The notes beneath the pieces are model-generated. The model worked only from the letters and a program-made list of their open reading frames with translations, searched no databases and had not been told where the DNA came from. This document shows, piece by piece, positions 1 to 10,064 of a stretch of 64,000 nt of DNA; positions within the stretch are counted from its first letter, which is position 1, and every line of letters starts with the position of its first letter. Source of the DNA: Mesorhizobium wenxiniae (GTDB lineage: Bacteria; Pseudomonadota; Alphaproteobacteria; Rhizobiales; Rhizobiaceae); the NCBI RefSeq assembly GCF_002284535.1, contig NZ_NPKH01000001.1, positions 1-64,000 on the forward strand, read 5' to 3'. Both the position numbers and the translations under genes were made by a program.

Positions 1-77
1 TCGAAACCATCGAGGCTACAGAATGCAACAACTACTTTGCTAACGCCGGATACGCTTCCGTCAAAACGTGAAAGATT

Positions 78-1799
78 CTAGAGCCGGTCGAGAGAAAGCA
101 GCCCCTCGTCGCCGAGCCAAGCTCGGGCGAATGCCGCCTTCGTGTCGGAGGTCTCTCGGTTTCCTGCTGTCTGCGCATTGAGCAGGCCCCACAACGCCCA
201 ACCATTGCGCGGCGTCTCCTGAAGCGCCTTTTCGAAGGCGGCGATCGCTTCTTCTGCGCGACCCTGCTGGAGGAGCACGGCACCGAGTGTCTGTCGCACC
301 GGATAATACCAGTAGGGCGGCTCCATATACGAGATCCCGTCCTGCAGGCGGATCGCTTCATTCAGGTGGCGCTCCGCCTCGACATAGTCGCGCTTGGCTT
401 GTGCGATGCGGGCTTCGACGACAAACTTGGCGATCCCGAGCACGTCCTTTGCAGGGAGATACTGCTCTTCAAGGCCGCTCATGTCGGTTTTGTCGATGAT
501 CTGCTCGATCGCTTCTGCTTCAGACGAAGCCGCTTCGAGATTGCCCTTGAAGGCGAGAGCCACACCGCGCGCGTAGTGCCAATAGCCTTTGACGAAGGGG
601 AAGCGGTCACCTGGGTTGGGAAGTGCCAAAATCGTATCCGGATCGCTGAACTGGGCATGCGCGCTGAAAGGCGCGGCCTTGATTGCCTGCACCCATGCCA
701 GTTCCTGCGAGACGTCGTCCGACGTAATCGTGGCGAGCTTCTCCGCTGAGCCGATAACGTCGTCCCGCACGCCCGCCATCTGGGCCGAGAGCATCAGATA
801 GTGGACGTTGTGCGGGTAATAGCCGAAGCGATAGAGAGCACTCGCCGCTTCACCCGACTGTGCCAAGAAGGCTTCGTCCGCCGCGATGGCATCGCGGTTG
901 ACAGCAATCGAGTCGGAGTGGCGACCGACCCGCGCATAGATGTGCGCAGGCATGTGTACGAGATGACCTGCCGCCGGCATGGAGCCCCGTAAGCGATCTG
1001 CCACGGCTTCCGCGCGCGACGGGTCGGTAGAGGCCTCGACGGCATGGATGTAGAGATGCGCCGCTGCAGGATGCCTCGGATCGATTTCAAGCGCGCGCTC
1101 CAGCGCGGCCACGATCTCACCTCCCTGTCCTTTGGGCGTCAGCCCGTCAGCCTCCCAATAGTCCCATGGCTGCAGGTTCATCAGCGCATCGGCATAAAAG
1201 ACGAGAATGTTGGCATCGTCCGGATAGGCCTTGGCCAAGTTGCCCATGGCTTCCGCCCAAGCCCGGTCGAGCGGCGGCCGGCTCGCCGTGGGGTTGGCGC
1301 CGTAACGCTTGGCCAGGGCCTCGATCAGCGCCCGTTCCTTGCCGCCAACGCCGGCCTTCAGCGCTTCGGCCCGCTGGATCGCATCACGGGCAGGGGCTTT
1401 CGCCTCTTCGTGCATGGCATCGTTGATATTCGGCCCGAGTACGAAGGCTTCGCCCCAGAAGCACATCGCGCATTCCGGATCGAGCCGCTGGGCCTCCTGA
1501 AAGGAGCGCCGCGCCTCGGCGTGGTTGAAGCCCCAGGTGAGCCGCAGGCCTTGGTCGAAATAGGCCTGCGCCTCCTTGCTCTTCGTGGTGATCGGCATCG
1601 TGAGGTCGCCGAGCCCTCGGTAGAGCGGCGGTCGTTCGCCTTCGGTCGGATTACTGCTGCCTGCGGCATAGCTGACGCCGGCCTTGAACAACTCGGTCTT
1701 GGTCTGCTCATGCGCCGATGCGGTCACGGCAAGCACCGATGTGGCAAGCATCAAAGAACCGGCCAAGGCACGTAACGAGATTATCCTGTTGGACTGCAT
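78..1799 (-). CDS. Secreted tetratricopeptide-repeat protein
   Basis: This 573-residue protein starts with a clear Sec signal peptide: basic MQSNR, a hydrophobic stretch, and probable cleavage after TASA near residue 29, so it should be periplasmic. The rest is mostly helical repeats of TPR type, for example AYFDQGLRLTWGFNHAEARR near residue 80 and AIAAFEKALQETPRNGWALW near 520. A CAMCFWGEA segment near residue 112 has a CxxC pair but no following His, so it is not a c-type heme site. The ATG at 1799 is preceded by an excellent AAAGGAG ribosome site. Family members bind protein or peptide partners; no substrate can be named. It lies downstream of the hydrolase gene on the same strand. Positions 1-77 after its stop hold nothing I can identify. 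Confidence 0.85.
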   Translation of the reverse strand: MQSNRIISLRALAGSLMLATSVLAVTASAHEQTKTELFKAGVSYAAGSSNPTEGERPPLYRGLGDLTMPITTKSKEAQAYFDQGLRLTWGFNHAEARRSFQEAQRLDPECAMCFWGEAFVLGPNINDAMHEEAKAPARDAIQRAEALKAGVGGKERALIEALAKRYGANPTASRPPLDRAWAEAMGNLAKAYPDDANILVFYADALMNLQPWDYWEADGLTPKGQGGEIVAALERALEIDPRHPAAAHLYIHAVEASTDPSRAEAVADRLRGSMPAAGHLVHMPAHIYARVGRHSDSIAVNRDAIAADEAFLAQSGEAASALYRFGYYPHNVHYLMLSAQMAGVRDDVIGSAEKLATITSDDVSQELAWVQAIKAAPFSAHAQFSDPDTILALPNPGDRFPFVKGYWHYARGVALAFKGNLEAASSEAEAIEQIIDKTDMSGLEEQYLPAKDVLGIAKFVVEARIAQAKRDYVEAERHLNEAIRLQDGISYMEPPYWYYPVRQTLGAVLLQQGRAEEAIAAFEKALQETPRNGWALWGLLNAQTAGNRETSDTKAAFARAWLGDEGLLSLDRL

Positions 1800-1929
1800 G
1801 TTCTTCTCCTTTCGGTCATAGCTTCCCCGTCGCTGGAGCGATGCCGCGTCCGCGCGAAGAATGGTTGGTGGAGAGAAATACCGGCGCCCGCGGTTGCAGC
1901 GGGAGCCTGTTGCCTATGTTTGTCAGCGC

Positions 1930-2757
1930 CTAGGCGGCTTGTTGGGACGTAGTCCTAGCCTCGACGAACGCAGCGACATCCGAAGCGAAGCGAAGAGGCT
2001 CCTCCCAATGGATCGAGTGGCCGGCCCGGTGGTAGAGCGACAGCTCGGCGCCTGGAATCCGGGCGAGGAGCACGTCCTGATCCGAGCGCGGAAAGAATGC
2101 ATCGGCCGCGCCCCACATGACCAGCGTTGGCGCCCGGATAAGTGTAAGCTCCGCCGTATGGTCGGCGTCCATCATCCCCCTCAATGCGTGCTTCCATACG
2201 CGAGCTGGCGTCTTGAGGCTTTCGTCGACGAAGGTTTCAAGAAGCGCGCTCGGGATCGGTTGCGCGAGCGTGCTGCTTTGAAAAGCCAGGGCGAAATCCC
2301 TGTCGACGGGATCTGTAAAATGCTCAACCTCCCGCCAGAGCTCATCCACGCTAGCATTGCCCATCGTCGCCGGAAACGAACCCTCGAGGACGAGCCCCGC
2401 AACGCGGTCGGCATGATCGATCGCAATCCGCTGCGCGACGAAACTGCCCATCGAGTGGCCGGCGATAACCGCGCGGCCAATGCCCAATTTGTCAAGCAGC
2501 GCCACGGCATCTGAAGCGAAATCTCTGGGGGCGTAGCCTTCGGCGGATTTCCCCGCTTCGCCGTGCCCCCTTTGTGTGAACGCGATCGCGCGGACGGAAG
2601 CCGGGAACTTCGACAGCACAGGCTCAAACGAACGCCAGCTGTCCGTATATCCGTGCAGGAGCAGCAGCGGCGTCGCGGCGGGATTGCCGTGCTCAACGCA
2701 TGGCAACCAAAGGCCGTTGTCGAGTGTGATGGTGTATGATCTCAGATTGTCGCTCAT
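1930..2757 (-). CDS. Alpha/beta-fold hydrolase
   Basis: This 275-residue protein has the alpha/beta hydrolase pattern: LLLLHGYTDSWRSF supplies the HG oxyanion region, GHSMGS carries the nucleophilic serine, WGAADAFFP the acid and RAGHSIHWEEP the catalytic histidine. I chose the ATG at 2757 because AAGGAGG lies directly upstream at ideal spacing; a longer form from 2826 would overlap the preceding methyltransferase gene. Substrate is unknown; the family includes esterases, lactonases and C-C bond hydrolases. It follows the homocysteine methyltransferase by 41 bases and is probably co-transcribed with it. Confidence 0.85.
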   Translation of the reverse strand: MSDNLRSYTITLDNGLWLPCVEHGNPAATPLLLLHGYTDSWRSFEPVLSKFPASVRAIAFTQRGHGEAGKSAEGYAPRDFASDAVALLDKLGIGRAVIAGHSMGSFVAQRIAIDHADRVAGLVLEGSFPATMGNASVDELWREVEHFTDPVDRDFALAFQSSTLAQPIPSALLETFVDESLKTPARVWKHALRGMMDADHTAELTLIRAPTLVMWGAADAFFPRSDQDVLLARIPGAELSLYHRAGHSIHWEEPLRFASDVAAFVEARTTSQQAA

Positions 2758-2798
2758 GATGTCCTCCTTGAGGGCGATCTCGCCCTGTGTGATCCTTC

Positions 2799-3740
2799 TC
2801 AAGCCGCTTCCAGGCAGTGGATGCAAATCTGTTCAATGTGGCGGTGATCCGTGCCGCAGCAGCCGCCCAGCACGTTGATGTGGCGGAAACGACTGCGGAG
2901 GTTGCGATATTGAAGGCCAAGCTCGATCGGGTTCCCATCATCAAGCTCCGCGGCCTGGTCGAGTTCGGCATGACTGCATTTCGATGCGTTCGCCCTTATG
3001 CCGCGCAGCCGTCCCGCCCAGCCACCTTCGAGCACACTCTCGAAATGGGTCGGATGGGCGCAGCTGATCATGAAGTACACCGGCCCGTCGGCGGTTGCCC
3101 GGTCAACGGTTTCGATGGCGTTCCCAAGCCTTTCCCCGGTCGGCAGACGCCCGTCCGTCTCGACTGTAAAAGAGATGACAACGGGCAGCCCGGCGGCCTG
3201 CGCTGCGCGGGTCACGCCGATCGCTTCGTTGGTATTGGTCATGGTGATGGCGGTGACCATATCAACGCCGGATTGCGCAAAGACGCCGATCTGCCGAGCG
3301 TGGTAGGCGTTGGCCTCCTTCGGGCTCATCACCTTGCCGGGATCGTAGCCGTCGCCGCGGGGGCCGATGCAGCCGCTGATCACCATCGGCGAGCGTTCGG
3401 TTTCCAACGCCGCCTTCATCTCGCGCAGAAGAGCGATGGCCTTTCGGTTGGCCTCGTCGAGCGCCTGCGCGGAATAACCGAGCTTGTCACCCCAGTCGGG
3501 GCTCGCCCGCCAGGTGGCGCTTTCCAGGATGAAGCCGGTGCCATTTTCTTTCGCGATGGCCGCGTGCCTGCGATAATAGTTACGCAGGGCTTCCGTCCCT
3601 GCCTCGCTTTGGAGGAGATGAAAGGCAGCGAAGTGCGGGAGGTCGAAACCCTCCAGGAACATCAGCGTCGTCTCGATCCCGCCATCGGTTAGAAAGATGT
3701 CGCCACTGAGCTGCGGCAGACGATGTCTGAAGTCAGTCAT
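2799..3740 (-). CDS. Homocysteine S-methyltransferase family protein
   Basis: This 313-residue protein has the fold and zinc site of homocysteine S-methyltransferases. DGGIETTL is the N-terminal barrel motif, and GGCCGTDHRHI near the C terminus gives the two adjacent zinc cysteines; a further cysteine lies in the ISCAHP segment. Family enzymes move a methyl group from S-methylmethionine, betaine or a similar donor to homocysteine, giving methionine. The length suits MmuM/YagD-type enzymes, and no cobalamin domain is present. ATG 3740 is preferred over a TTG at 3746 because AGAGGA stands eight bases upstream. The AraC regulator is divergent across a 188-base gap and may control it. The methyl donor cannot be told from sequence. 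Confidence 0.85.
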   Translation of the reverse strand: MTDFRHRLPQLSGDIFLTDGGIETTLMFLEGFDLPHFAAFHLLQSEAGTEALRNYYRRHAAIAKENGTGFILESATWRASPDWGDKLGYSAQALDEANRKAIALLREMKAALETERSPMVISGCIGPRGDGYDPGKVMSPKEANAYHARQIGVFAQSGVDMVTAITMTNTNEAIGVTRAAQAAGLPVVISFTVETDGRLPTGERLGNAIETVDRATADGPVYFMISCAHPTHFESVLEGGWAGRLRGIRANASKCSHAELDQAAELDDGNPIELGLQYRNLRSRFRHINVLGGCCGTDHRHIEQICIHCLEAA

Positions 3741-3928
3741 CCTCAATATCCTCTGATCGGAGACAGCATGGATAAGCGCAGTCGCACCCGGCGCGCGGAA
3801 TCCGTCGCGAGTTCTTCGCGAGGATCTTCATTACTGTCTTGGCGCGATGAGTTATGATGCAGCTTGCGTTCCTTTTGAATGACAGGGACGCCGGTTCTCT
3901 TGCCCGATCCGCCGGATTTGAGGTGGCC

Positions 3929-4900
3929 ATGGATGCGCTTCTAGACATCTGCAGGACGATGCACCTTACGGGGGCTGTCTTTCTCGAGGCGGAATTCACC
4001 GCGCCCTGGTGTGTGACCTCCCAGGTCGCGCCCGAGGACTGCAGCCCCTTCATGCCGCCGCCGGTCCAGCTGATCGCCTACCATTACGTGACCGCCGGTC
4101 GCCTCCTTCTGCAGACGGAGGGGCATGCACCGGTTCCAGTCCAGGCCGGCGAGATCATTTTGATGCCGCGCAACGACGGGCATGTTCTCGGCAGTGCGGC
4201 CAATCTCAGGCCGGTCAACGCCCATTTCCTGATCCAGCCTGCAGGAGCAGGGGGAATGGCGCGCATCGTCTACGGAGGCGGTGGCGAGCGGACGCAAATC
4301 CTGTGCGGTTATCTCGGCACGAATACGCCCAACACGGCGATCTGCGGTATCTTGCCCAAGATGCTCAAAATTGGCGTGGAGGAGGGCGCTTCTGGCAGCT
4401 GGATCGAAAGCTCGTTCCGCTTTGCCGCGCATCAGTTAGCGAAAGGCCGCATCGAGTCGTCGGCCGTGCTTGCCAGGCTTGCCGAACTGCTGTTCGTGGA
4501 GGCAGTGCGCCGTTATGTAAAGTCGCTGCCACCAGAGGCGAACGGATGGCTCGCCGGCCTGCGCGATCCCGCGGTGGGGCGGGCGCTTGCACTTCTCCAC
4601 AGCCGCATGACGCACCGCTGGACCACGGAGGAGCTTGCGCAGGAAATCGGATTATCGCGCTCCGCGTTCGCCGAGAGATTCACGAGCCTCATAGGCGAGC
4701 CGCCAATGCGCTACCTGGCGAATTGGCGAATGCAGGTCGCCGCCCAGCGATTGAAGGGCTCCCATGAACCCATCGCCCGTATCGCTTTTGAGGTTGGCTA
4801 CGAATCGGAAGCCGCGTTCAATCGGGCCTTCAGACGGGCATTCGACATGCCCCCCATGGCTTGGCGCAAACTGCAGTCGGGCGTGAACGCCGTTTCCTGA
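3929..4900 (+). CDS. AraC-family transcriptional regulator with cupin sensor domain
   Basis: This 323-residue protein has an N-terminal cupin-like ligand domain (residues about 1-190, including VQAGEIILMPRNDGHVLGS) and a C-terminal AraC/XylS DNA-binding domain with two helix-turn-helix units: WTTEELAQEIGLSRSAFAERF and ARIAFEVGYESEAAFNRAFRR. Similar proteins commonly start MDALLDI and GAVFLEAEF, which supports the ATG at 3929 with GAGGTGG just before it; the reading frame is also open from 3854. It is divergent from the methyltransferase-hydrolase-TPR genes and is the natural candidate to regulate them, which is inference from position only. Confidence 0.88.
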   Translation: MDALLDICRTMHLTGAVFLEAEFTAPWCVTSQVAPEDCSPFMPPPVQLIAYHYVTAGRLLLQTEGHAPVPVQAGEIILMPRNDGHVLGSAANLRPVNAHFLIQPAGAGGMARIVYGGGGERTQILCGYLGTNTPNTAICGILPKMLKIGVEEGASGSWIESSFRFAAHQLAKGRIESSAVLARLAELLFVEAVRRYVKSLPPEANGWLAGLRDPAVGRALALLHSRMTHRWTTEELAQEIGLSRSAFAERFTSLIGEPPMRYLANWRMQVAAQRLKGSHEPIARIAFEVGYESEAAFNRAFRRAFDMPPMAWRKLQSGVNAVS

Positions 4901-5194
4901 TAAATATGAGGAGCCGTGCGGACGCGAAGTCGCTATGCCGAAGAATCGAGTCTTGTGAAGCGAGCCCTACTGACGCCTGTCGAGGCGGACCACGCTGCAT
5001 GGCGGCAGGGTTTGCTGCATCCGTAATTGTCTCAATTTCCGCACAAAGCAGCCTGTTCGGGCAACATGGGTAGTGGCAAAATTGGGTCGTGAGCCAAAAT
5101 TCAATCCGACGCGCTGGCGAAGCGGTCGCCGTTTGGAGCGCGGACCGCGGCCTGATAAATCTTACTCGGTGATTCGCACGACTCGGAAGCATTG
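4901..5194. other. Gap between accessory block and lnt
   Basis: These 294 bases contain no convincing gene. In related rhizobia lnt usually follows a corC/tlyC (CBS-domain) gene, but I could not recognise any corC remnant here. The gap may mark the junction of an inserted or rearranged block. Confidence 0.4.
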
Positions 5195-6787
5195 ATGAAG
5201 CGTCTGGCCGGCCAGATAATTCTGCTGTGGGGTTGGCGCCGCACGCTTGTGGCGTTTCTTGCTGGCGCGCTGGCGGTTCTTGCCCAGGCGCCTTACGATT
5301 TCTTCGCCGTCTGTTTTATTTCGTTTCCGCTGCTGGTCTGGCTCCTCGACGGCGCGACCGGCGAAGCCTCCGATGGCTGGTTCTGGCGTTTGCGGCCGGC
5401 TTTCGCCATCGGCTGGTGGTTCGGCTTCGGCTATTTTCTCGCCGGCCTGTGGTGGATCGGCTCGGCACTTCTGGTCGAGGCCGACAGTTTCGCCTGGGCG
5501 CTTCCCTTCGCAGTGGTCGGAATTCCGCTGGCCCTCGCCTTTTTCTACGGCTTCGCAACAGCGGTTGCCCGGCTGCTGTGGAGCAACGACATCGGCCGCA
5601 TCGCTGCCCTTGCCTTCGGTTTTGGCCTGGCGGAATGGCTGCGCGATTTTCTGTTCACCGGGTTCCCGTGGAATGCCGTCGGCTACGCGGCGATGCCGGT
5701 GCCTTTGCTTATGCAGAGCGTGTCGGTAACCGGCATGGTCGGCATGAACGCGCTGGCGGTCTTCGTCTTTGCATTGCCGGCCCTGCTTGCGGCGCGCCGG
5801 CATGTCCGCCTGGGAGCTGCATTGCTTGCCGTTCTCGTCGCGGCCCATGTCGGCTTCGGCTATATCCGGCTTGCTATTCCCGAAAAGCCGGCGGAGCGCG
5901 GCCTCGACGTCCGCATTGTCCAGCCGGCTGTCGACCTCAGCGAGAAGTGGGACGCTTCGGTGCCCGACCGGATCTTCGCTACGCTGATGGGGCTTTCGGC
6001 CAAGGCGCCGGAGGCCGGCCATGACAAGCCGCAATTGATCCTGTGGCCGGAAACCTCCGTGCCGTTTTTTTTCGCCGAACGTCCCGATGCGCTGACCGCG
6101 CTGGGAGAGATGCTTGACGACCGCCAGATGCTGATCGCCGGCGTCGTCCGGGAGGAGGGCGGCTCGGCGGCAGATGCCGACAGGCGGTACTACAATTCGG
6201 TGGTGGCGATCGACGACAAGGGCGAAATCGCAGATGCTGTCGACAAGGTTCATCTGGTGCCCTTTGGCGAGTATCTGCCTCTTGCCGACCTTCTTGGCCG
6301 CTTCGGGCTCAAACAGCTCGTCGCCGGGCCGACGACCTACGCGGCCGGCAATGAGCGGCATCCGATTGCGCTGTCCGGCGGCATCCGCGTGCTTCCGTTC
6401 ATTTGCTATGAAGTCATCTTTCCCGATCTGGTGGCGATTGACGCTACGTCAGCCGAGCTTATTGTGAATGTCACGAACGACGCGTGGTTCGGTGACACGC
6501 CGGGTCCGTACCAGCATTTCAGGCAGGCGCAGATTCGTGCTGTGGAGAACGGGGTGCCCTTGTTGCGCGCGGCCAATAACGGCATCTCCGCTGTCGTCGA
6601 TCCGCGCGGGCGCATCCTCGACGCGCTGGCGATCGACGCACGCGGAGCCATCGATGTACATGTGCCGATTTCCGATCAAGCCATCGTTTCTTCCCGCCAA
6701 AGACGCATTAACGGACTGATGATCTTATTGCTGTTTGCGCTGGCCGCTTTCACATCGAATGTAAGGCAAAAGCTACGGGCGAATTGA
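5195..6787 (+). CDS. lnt: Apolipoprotein N-acyltransferase
   Basis: Lnt transfers an acyl chain from phospholipid to the N-terminal cysteine of apolipoproteins, the last step of lipoprotein maturation at the inner membrane. The 530-residue protein has about six N-terminal membrane helices (residues about 10-220), a nitrilase-type domain and a last hydrophobic helix near the C terminus. The nitrilase triad is visible: E286 in ILWPETSV, K351 in [12 protein letters not shown]404 in [11 protein letters not shown] 5195 gives the usual [16 protein letters not shown] start; a TTG lies three bases upstream. It is followed by praR and metK, the normal rhizobial order. Confidence 0.95.
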   Translation: MKRLAGQIILLWGWRRTLVAFLAGALAVLAQAPYDFFAVCFISFPLLVWLLDGATGEASDGWFWRLRPAFAIGWWFGFGYFLAGLWWIGSALLVEADSFAWALPFAVVGIPLALAFFYGFATAVARLLWSNDIGRIAALAFGFGLAEWLRDFLFTGFPWNAVGYAAMPVPLLMQSVSVTGMVGMNALAVFVFALPALLAARRHVRLGAALLAVLVAAHVGFGYIRLAIPEKPAERGLDVRIVQPAVDLSEKWDASVPDRIFATLMGLSAKAPEAGHDKPQLILWPETSVPFFFAERPDALTALGEMLDDRQMLIAGVVREEGGSAADADRRYYNSVVAIDDKGEIADAVDKVHLVPFGEYLPLADLLGRFGLKQLVAGPTTYAAGNERHPIALSGGIRVLPFICYEVIFPDLVAIDATSAELIVNVTNDAWFGDTPGPYQHFRQAQIRAVENGVPLLRAANNGISAVVDPRGRILDALAIDARGAIDVHVPISDQAIVSSRQRRINGLMILLLFALAAFTSNVRQKLRAN

Positions 6788-6924
6788 CAGTCGACACATT
6801 AGAAACTCATACTGTAACGGCCTGAAATTTCTCGAAGTCGGTACGTCGTTGTGTTGGGGCACCGGCCGCCGGCTTCGTTTGGGCAGAAAAACACAAAAAG
6901 CCGGAAAAATTCGGCGAGGAAAAA

Positions 6925-7344
6925 ATGGCAGAAGAAAACAAGAAGAAGCCGAATCCTATCGACATTCATGTCGGAAGTCGCATCAGGCTTCGTCGCAATA
7001 TGTTGGGAATGAGTCAGGAGAAGCTGGGCGAGAACCTCGGCATAACTTTTCAGCAGATACAGAAATACGAAAAGGGGACCAATCGCGTTGGTGCCAGCCG
7101 TTTGCAGGCAATCGCCTCGATACTCGGCGTTCCTGTCGCTTTCTTTTTCGAGGATGCGCCGGGCCAGGAGACCGTGGGCAACCGCGGATTTGCCGAGGAT
7201 ACATCAATGGCTTTTGCCGTCGAATTCTGCGGCAGTCCTGAAGGTCTTCAACTCAACCGGGCCTTCGTCAAGATCGCCGACGTGAAGATACGCCGCAAGA
7301 TCATCGAGCTTGTGAAGGCCCTTTCCACCGACGAAGTCGATTGA
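6925..7344 (+). CDS. praR: XRE-family helix-turn-helix regulator, PraR/PhrR-like
   Basis: This 139-residue protein carries a Cro/CI-type helix-turn-helix domain at about residues 13-75 (HVGSRIRLRRNMLGMSQEKL followed by ITFQQIQKYEKGTNRV). The short C-terminal domain ends in a conserved helix, IRRKIIELVKAL. Its sequence and position upstream of metK match PraR/PhrR of rhizobia and Azorhizobium, a regulator linked to biofilm, quorum sensing and acid response. The ATG follows CGAGGAAAAA. A short GCCG/CGGC hairpin lies in its leader. The symbol rests on family resemblance plus synteny. Confidence 0.85.
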   Translation: MAEENKKKPNPIDIHVGSRIRLRRNMLGMSQEKLGENLGITFQQIQKYEKGTNRVGASRLQAIASILGVPVAFFFEDAPGQETVGNRGFAEDTSMAFAVEFCGSPEGLQLNRAFVKIADVKIRRKIIELVKALSTDEVD

Positions 7345-7699
7345 TTGGGCCGATTGATTTGGCCGTTGAAAACCCGGAAATGGCGAGGCCGTCATAGCGG
7401 GGCAGGCAATTTTCGCGATCTCGCGCACCGTGGAATTTACATCCCATAGGCATGCCGGAGAGCGGATCGATTTTACTCGACACCCATGCTCAAAGTCTTT
7501 TTCATCAACGTGCTGAAGCTAAGCAACGTGTTGGAGCAAAGCGCGCTTGCGGCATCCTGCCACCGGTCACAGTGGTAGAAGATAATAGCGCGATTTTCTT
7601 ACCAGAATGGCCGCACCGCTTGACGAGCGCCGCCCGGCACAGCTAACACGTGGCGCGCCAATCGGCAGCGTGCCGATATTTTTTCAAGAGGGGACACCC
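7345..7699 (+). other. 355-base leader between praR and metK
   Basis: No gene is supported in this interval. I looked for SAM-sensing RNA and did not recognise SAM-II or SAH consensus blocks. It contains a weak stem near 7558-7579 (CTGCCAC/GTGGTAG, six of seven pairs). It presumably holds the metK promoter and 5' untranslated region. Confidence 0.4.
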
Positions 7700-8989
7700 G
7701 TGACGCGGCAAAACTATTTATTCACCTCGGAATCCGTTGCCGAGGGTCATCCCGACAAGGTCTGCGACCGTATCTCCGACGAGATTGTCGATCTGGTCTA
7801 TCGCGAGGCCAGAAAGACCGGCATGGACCCCTGGAAGGTCCGCGTCGCCTGTGAGACGCTGGCGACCACGAATCGCGTCGTGATCGCCGGCGAGGTCCGC
7901 GTCCCCGAGACCCTGCTCAAGAAGGACAAGGCCGGCAACATCCTGATGGATGCCGCCGGTCATCCGCTCGTCAATCCGGCGAAGTTCAAGTCGGCCGCCC
8001 GCAAGGCGATCCGCGAGATCGGCTATGAGCAGGCCGGTTTCCACTGGAAGACAGCAAAGATCGAGGTTCTGCTGCACGGCCAGTCGCCGGATATCGGGCA
8101 AGGCGTCGACAACGCCTCCGACCGGCAAGGCGAGGAAGGCGCCGGCGACCAGGGCATCATGTTCGGCTATGCCTGCCGCGAGACGCCGGATCTGATGCCG
8201 GCGCCGATCTACTACAGCCACAAGATCCTCGAATTGCTGTCCGCCGCGCGCCATGAGGGCAACGGCGATGCCGGCCGGCTCGGGCCGGACGCCAAGAGCC
8301 AGGTGACCGTCCGTTATATCGACGGCAAGGCGGCGGAAGTGACGCAAATCGTGCTGTCCACCCAGCATCTCGACGCCAGCTGGGATTCGAAGAAGGTCCG
8401 CAATGTCGTCGAACCCTATATTCGCGAGGCGCTCGGCGAGCTGAAGATCGCCGACAGCTGCAACTGGTACATAAACCCGACGGGCAAGTTCGTCATCGGC
8501 GGGCCAGACGGCGACGCCGGCCTGACCGGGCGCAAGATCATCGTCGACACTTACGGCGGTGCTGCGCCCCATGGCGGCGGTGCTTTTTCCGGCAAGGACA
8601 CCACCAAAGTCGACCGTTCCGCAGCCTATGCGGCACGCTATCTCGCCAAGAATGTGGTGGCCGCCAAGCTCGCCGATCGCTGCACCATCCAGCTTTCCTA
8701 TGCCATTGGCGTCGCCCAGCCGCTGTCTGTCTATGTTGACCTGCACGGCACCGGCAAGGTCGATGAGGCAAAGCTCGAGCAGGCGCTGCGCACCGTGATG
8801 GACCTGTCGCCGTCCGGCATCCGCCGCCACCTCGATCTCAACAAGCCGATCTACGCGAAGACGTCGTCCTATGGCCATTTCGGCCGCAAGGCCGGCCGTG
8901 ACGGGTCCTTCTCCTGGGAAAAGACCGACCTCGCCAAGGCGCTCAAGGATGCACTCGCCGAAGCGCCCGCCGAAGCAGTCGCGGCCTAG
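7700..8989 (+). CDS. metK: S-adenosylmethionine synthetase
   Basis: MetK makes S-adenosylmethionine from methionine and ATP in the cytoplasm. The 429-residue protein has the N-terminal [14 protein letters not shown] motif, the GHPDK ATP-binding His, the central [12 protein letters not shown] signature and the glycine-rich phosphate loop [21 protein letters not shown] chose GTG 7700 because AGAGGGG stands upstream and the protein then begins at the usual [13 protein letters not shown]. Rhizobial MetK carries insertions relative to the E. coli protein of about 384 residues, matching this length. trmB follows after 11 bases. Confidence 0.97.
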   Translation: MTRQNYLFTSESVAEGHPDKVCDRISDEIVDLVYREARKTGMDPWKVRVACETLATTNRVVIAGEVRVPETLLKKDKAGNILMDAAGHPLVNPAKFKSAARKAIREIGYEQAGFHWKTAKIEVLLHGQSPDIGQGVDNASDRQGEEGAGDQGIMFGYACRETPDLMPAPIYYSHKILELLSAARHEGNGDAGRLGPDAKSQVTVRYIDGKAAEVTQIVLSTQHLDASWDSKKVRNVVEPYIREALGELKIADSCNWYINPTGKFVIGGPDGDAGLTGRKIIVDTYGGAAPHGGGAFSGKDTTKVDRSAAYAARYLAKNVVAAKLADRCTIQLSYAIGVAQPLSVYVDLHGTGKVDEAKLEQALRTVMDLSPSGIRRHLDLNKPIYAKTSSYGHFGRKAGRDGSFSWEKTDLAKALKDALAEAPAEAVAA

Positions 8990-9000
8990 CCGCGGCGTCC

Positions 9001-9702
9001 ATGCATCCGAAAGACCGGCCAAGCCGTGCGACCGAAGCATTTTTCGGTCGCCGGCGCGGCAAGACCATCCGTCCGCAGCAGGCGGCGGCACTGGAAAGCG
9101 GCTTCAGCACCTACCGGCTCGATCTGACGGCCGGACGGCCGGCCGAATTGCGCAGCCTGTTCGAAGCCGATGTCTGCGCCATTCATCTCGAAATTGGTTT
9201 CGGCGGCGGCGAGCACCTGCTGCATCGGGCGACGGCGGCTCCTGAAACTGGTTTTGTCGGCGTCGAACCTTTCGTCAACGGCATGGCCAAGATGATGATG
9301 GCCGTCAGGGAACGGCCGCTTGCCAATCTTCGCGTCTATGACGACGACGCCACGCGCCTGCTCGACTGGCTCCCGCAAGCCTCGCTCGACGGCATCGACC
9401 TTCTCTATCCCGATCCCTGGCCGAAGAAGAAACACTGGAAGCGACGCTTCGTCAGTTCCGTCAATCTCGACCGTTTCGCGCGCGTCCTGAAGTCAGGCGG
9501 AAAATTCCGCTTTGCTTCCGATATCGATAGCTATGTGAACTGGACGCTGCTGCATTGCCGGGTACATGATGCGTTTGCGTGGCAGGCTGAAGAGGCCGCC
9601 GACTGGCATCGGCCTTATGAGGGTTGGCCCGGTACGCGCTACGAGGCGAAGGCCATTCGCGAAGGCCGGCGGCCGGCCTATCTCACCTTCGTCCGGAGAT
9701 AG
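9001..9702 (+). CDS. trmB: tRNA (guanine-N7-)-methyltransferase
   Basis: TrmB methylates N7 of G46 in the variable loop of many tRNAs using S-adenosylmethionine. The 233-residue protein has the SAM-binding motif [12 protein letters not shown], the acidic [18 protein letters not shown] signature typical of this family, and the C-terminal [16 protein letters not shown] substrate motif. It lies 11 bases after metK, whose product supplies its methyl donor, and is likely co-transcribed with it. A CAGCGCG/CGCGCTG hairpin at 9713-9732 sits between it and the convergent small gene. Confidence 0.96.
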   Translation: MHPKDRPSRATEAFFGRRRGKTIRPQQAAALESGFSTYRLDLTAGRPAELRSLFEADVCAIHLEIGFGGGEHLLHRATAAPETGFVGVEPFVNGMAKMMMAVRERPLANLRVYDDDATRLLDWLPQASLDGIDLLYPDPWPKKKHWKRRFVSSVNLDRFARVLKSGGKFRFASDIDSYVNWTLLHCRVHDAFAWQAEEAADWHRPYEGWPGTRYEAKAIREGRRPAYLTFVRR

Positions 9703-9743
9703 TCCTACTCAGCAGCGCGCGTCCTCGCGCTGCGTCGGCGGTC

Positions 9744-9908
9744 TTAGAAGCGGCCGATCTTGTTGAAGGCGGCCGGATCCATGCCGAGATTGCGCAGATC
9801 GCGCGCGCGTGGCTTGCGGCCGGCTTCGACCGCGTGCGACGCGGCGACGGCGCTGCCGAACACGGTGAAAAAATCGCCGATGGCCGAGAAAACTTTGCGG
9901 TTGGTCAT
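9744..9908 (-). CDS. Small uncharacterised protein (54 residues)
   Basis: From ATG 9908 this reads MTNRKVFSAIGDFF and ends in LGMDPAAFNKIGRF. An AAAGGG ribosome site lies upstream. The first half is an amphipathic or hydrophobic helix (FSAIGDFFTVFGSAVAAS) and the second half is basic (RKPRARDLR). To my recollection, similar very short proteins occur in other rhizobia at this kind of location. I do not recognise a function. The ATG with its ribosome site and the biased composition support it as real rather than chance. Confidence 0.6.
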   Translation of the reverse strand: MTNRKVFSAIGDFFTVFGSAVAASHAVEAGRKPRARDLRNLGMDPAAFNKIGRF

Positions 9909-10064
9909 GATTATGCCCTTTCGCCTGCTGCGATGCGTGATTGAATTTGTGCAGCGCAACATAGATAGGCGCTTTCGCCTGATATCACAGGGACGTTGCC
10001 GCATGGCCGCCATGCGCCCTATGCAACGCTGCCCCCGGCACTTTCACCATACCTGCATGCGGAC

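Noticed and set aside
5162..6361. 399-residue minus-strand frame over lnt
   Set aside because: lnt has its catalytic triad intact on the plus strand; the antisense product shows no domain.
7345..7699. SAM-II or SAH riboswitch before metK
   Set aside because: Conserved sequence blocks of those classes were not found by eye; kept only as an open question.
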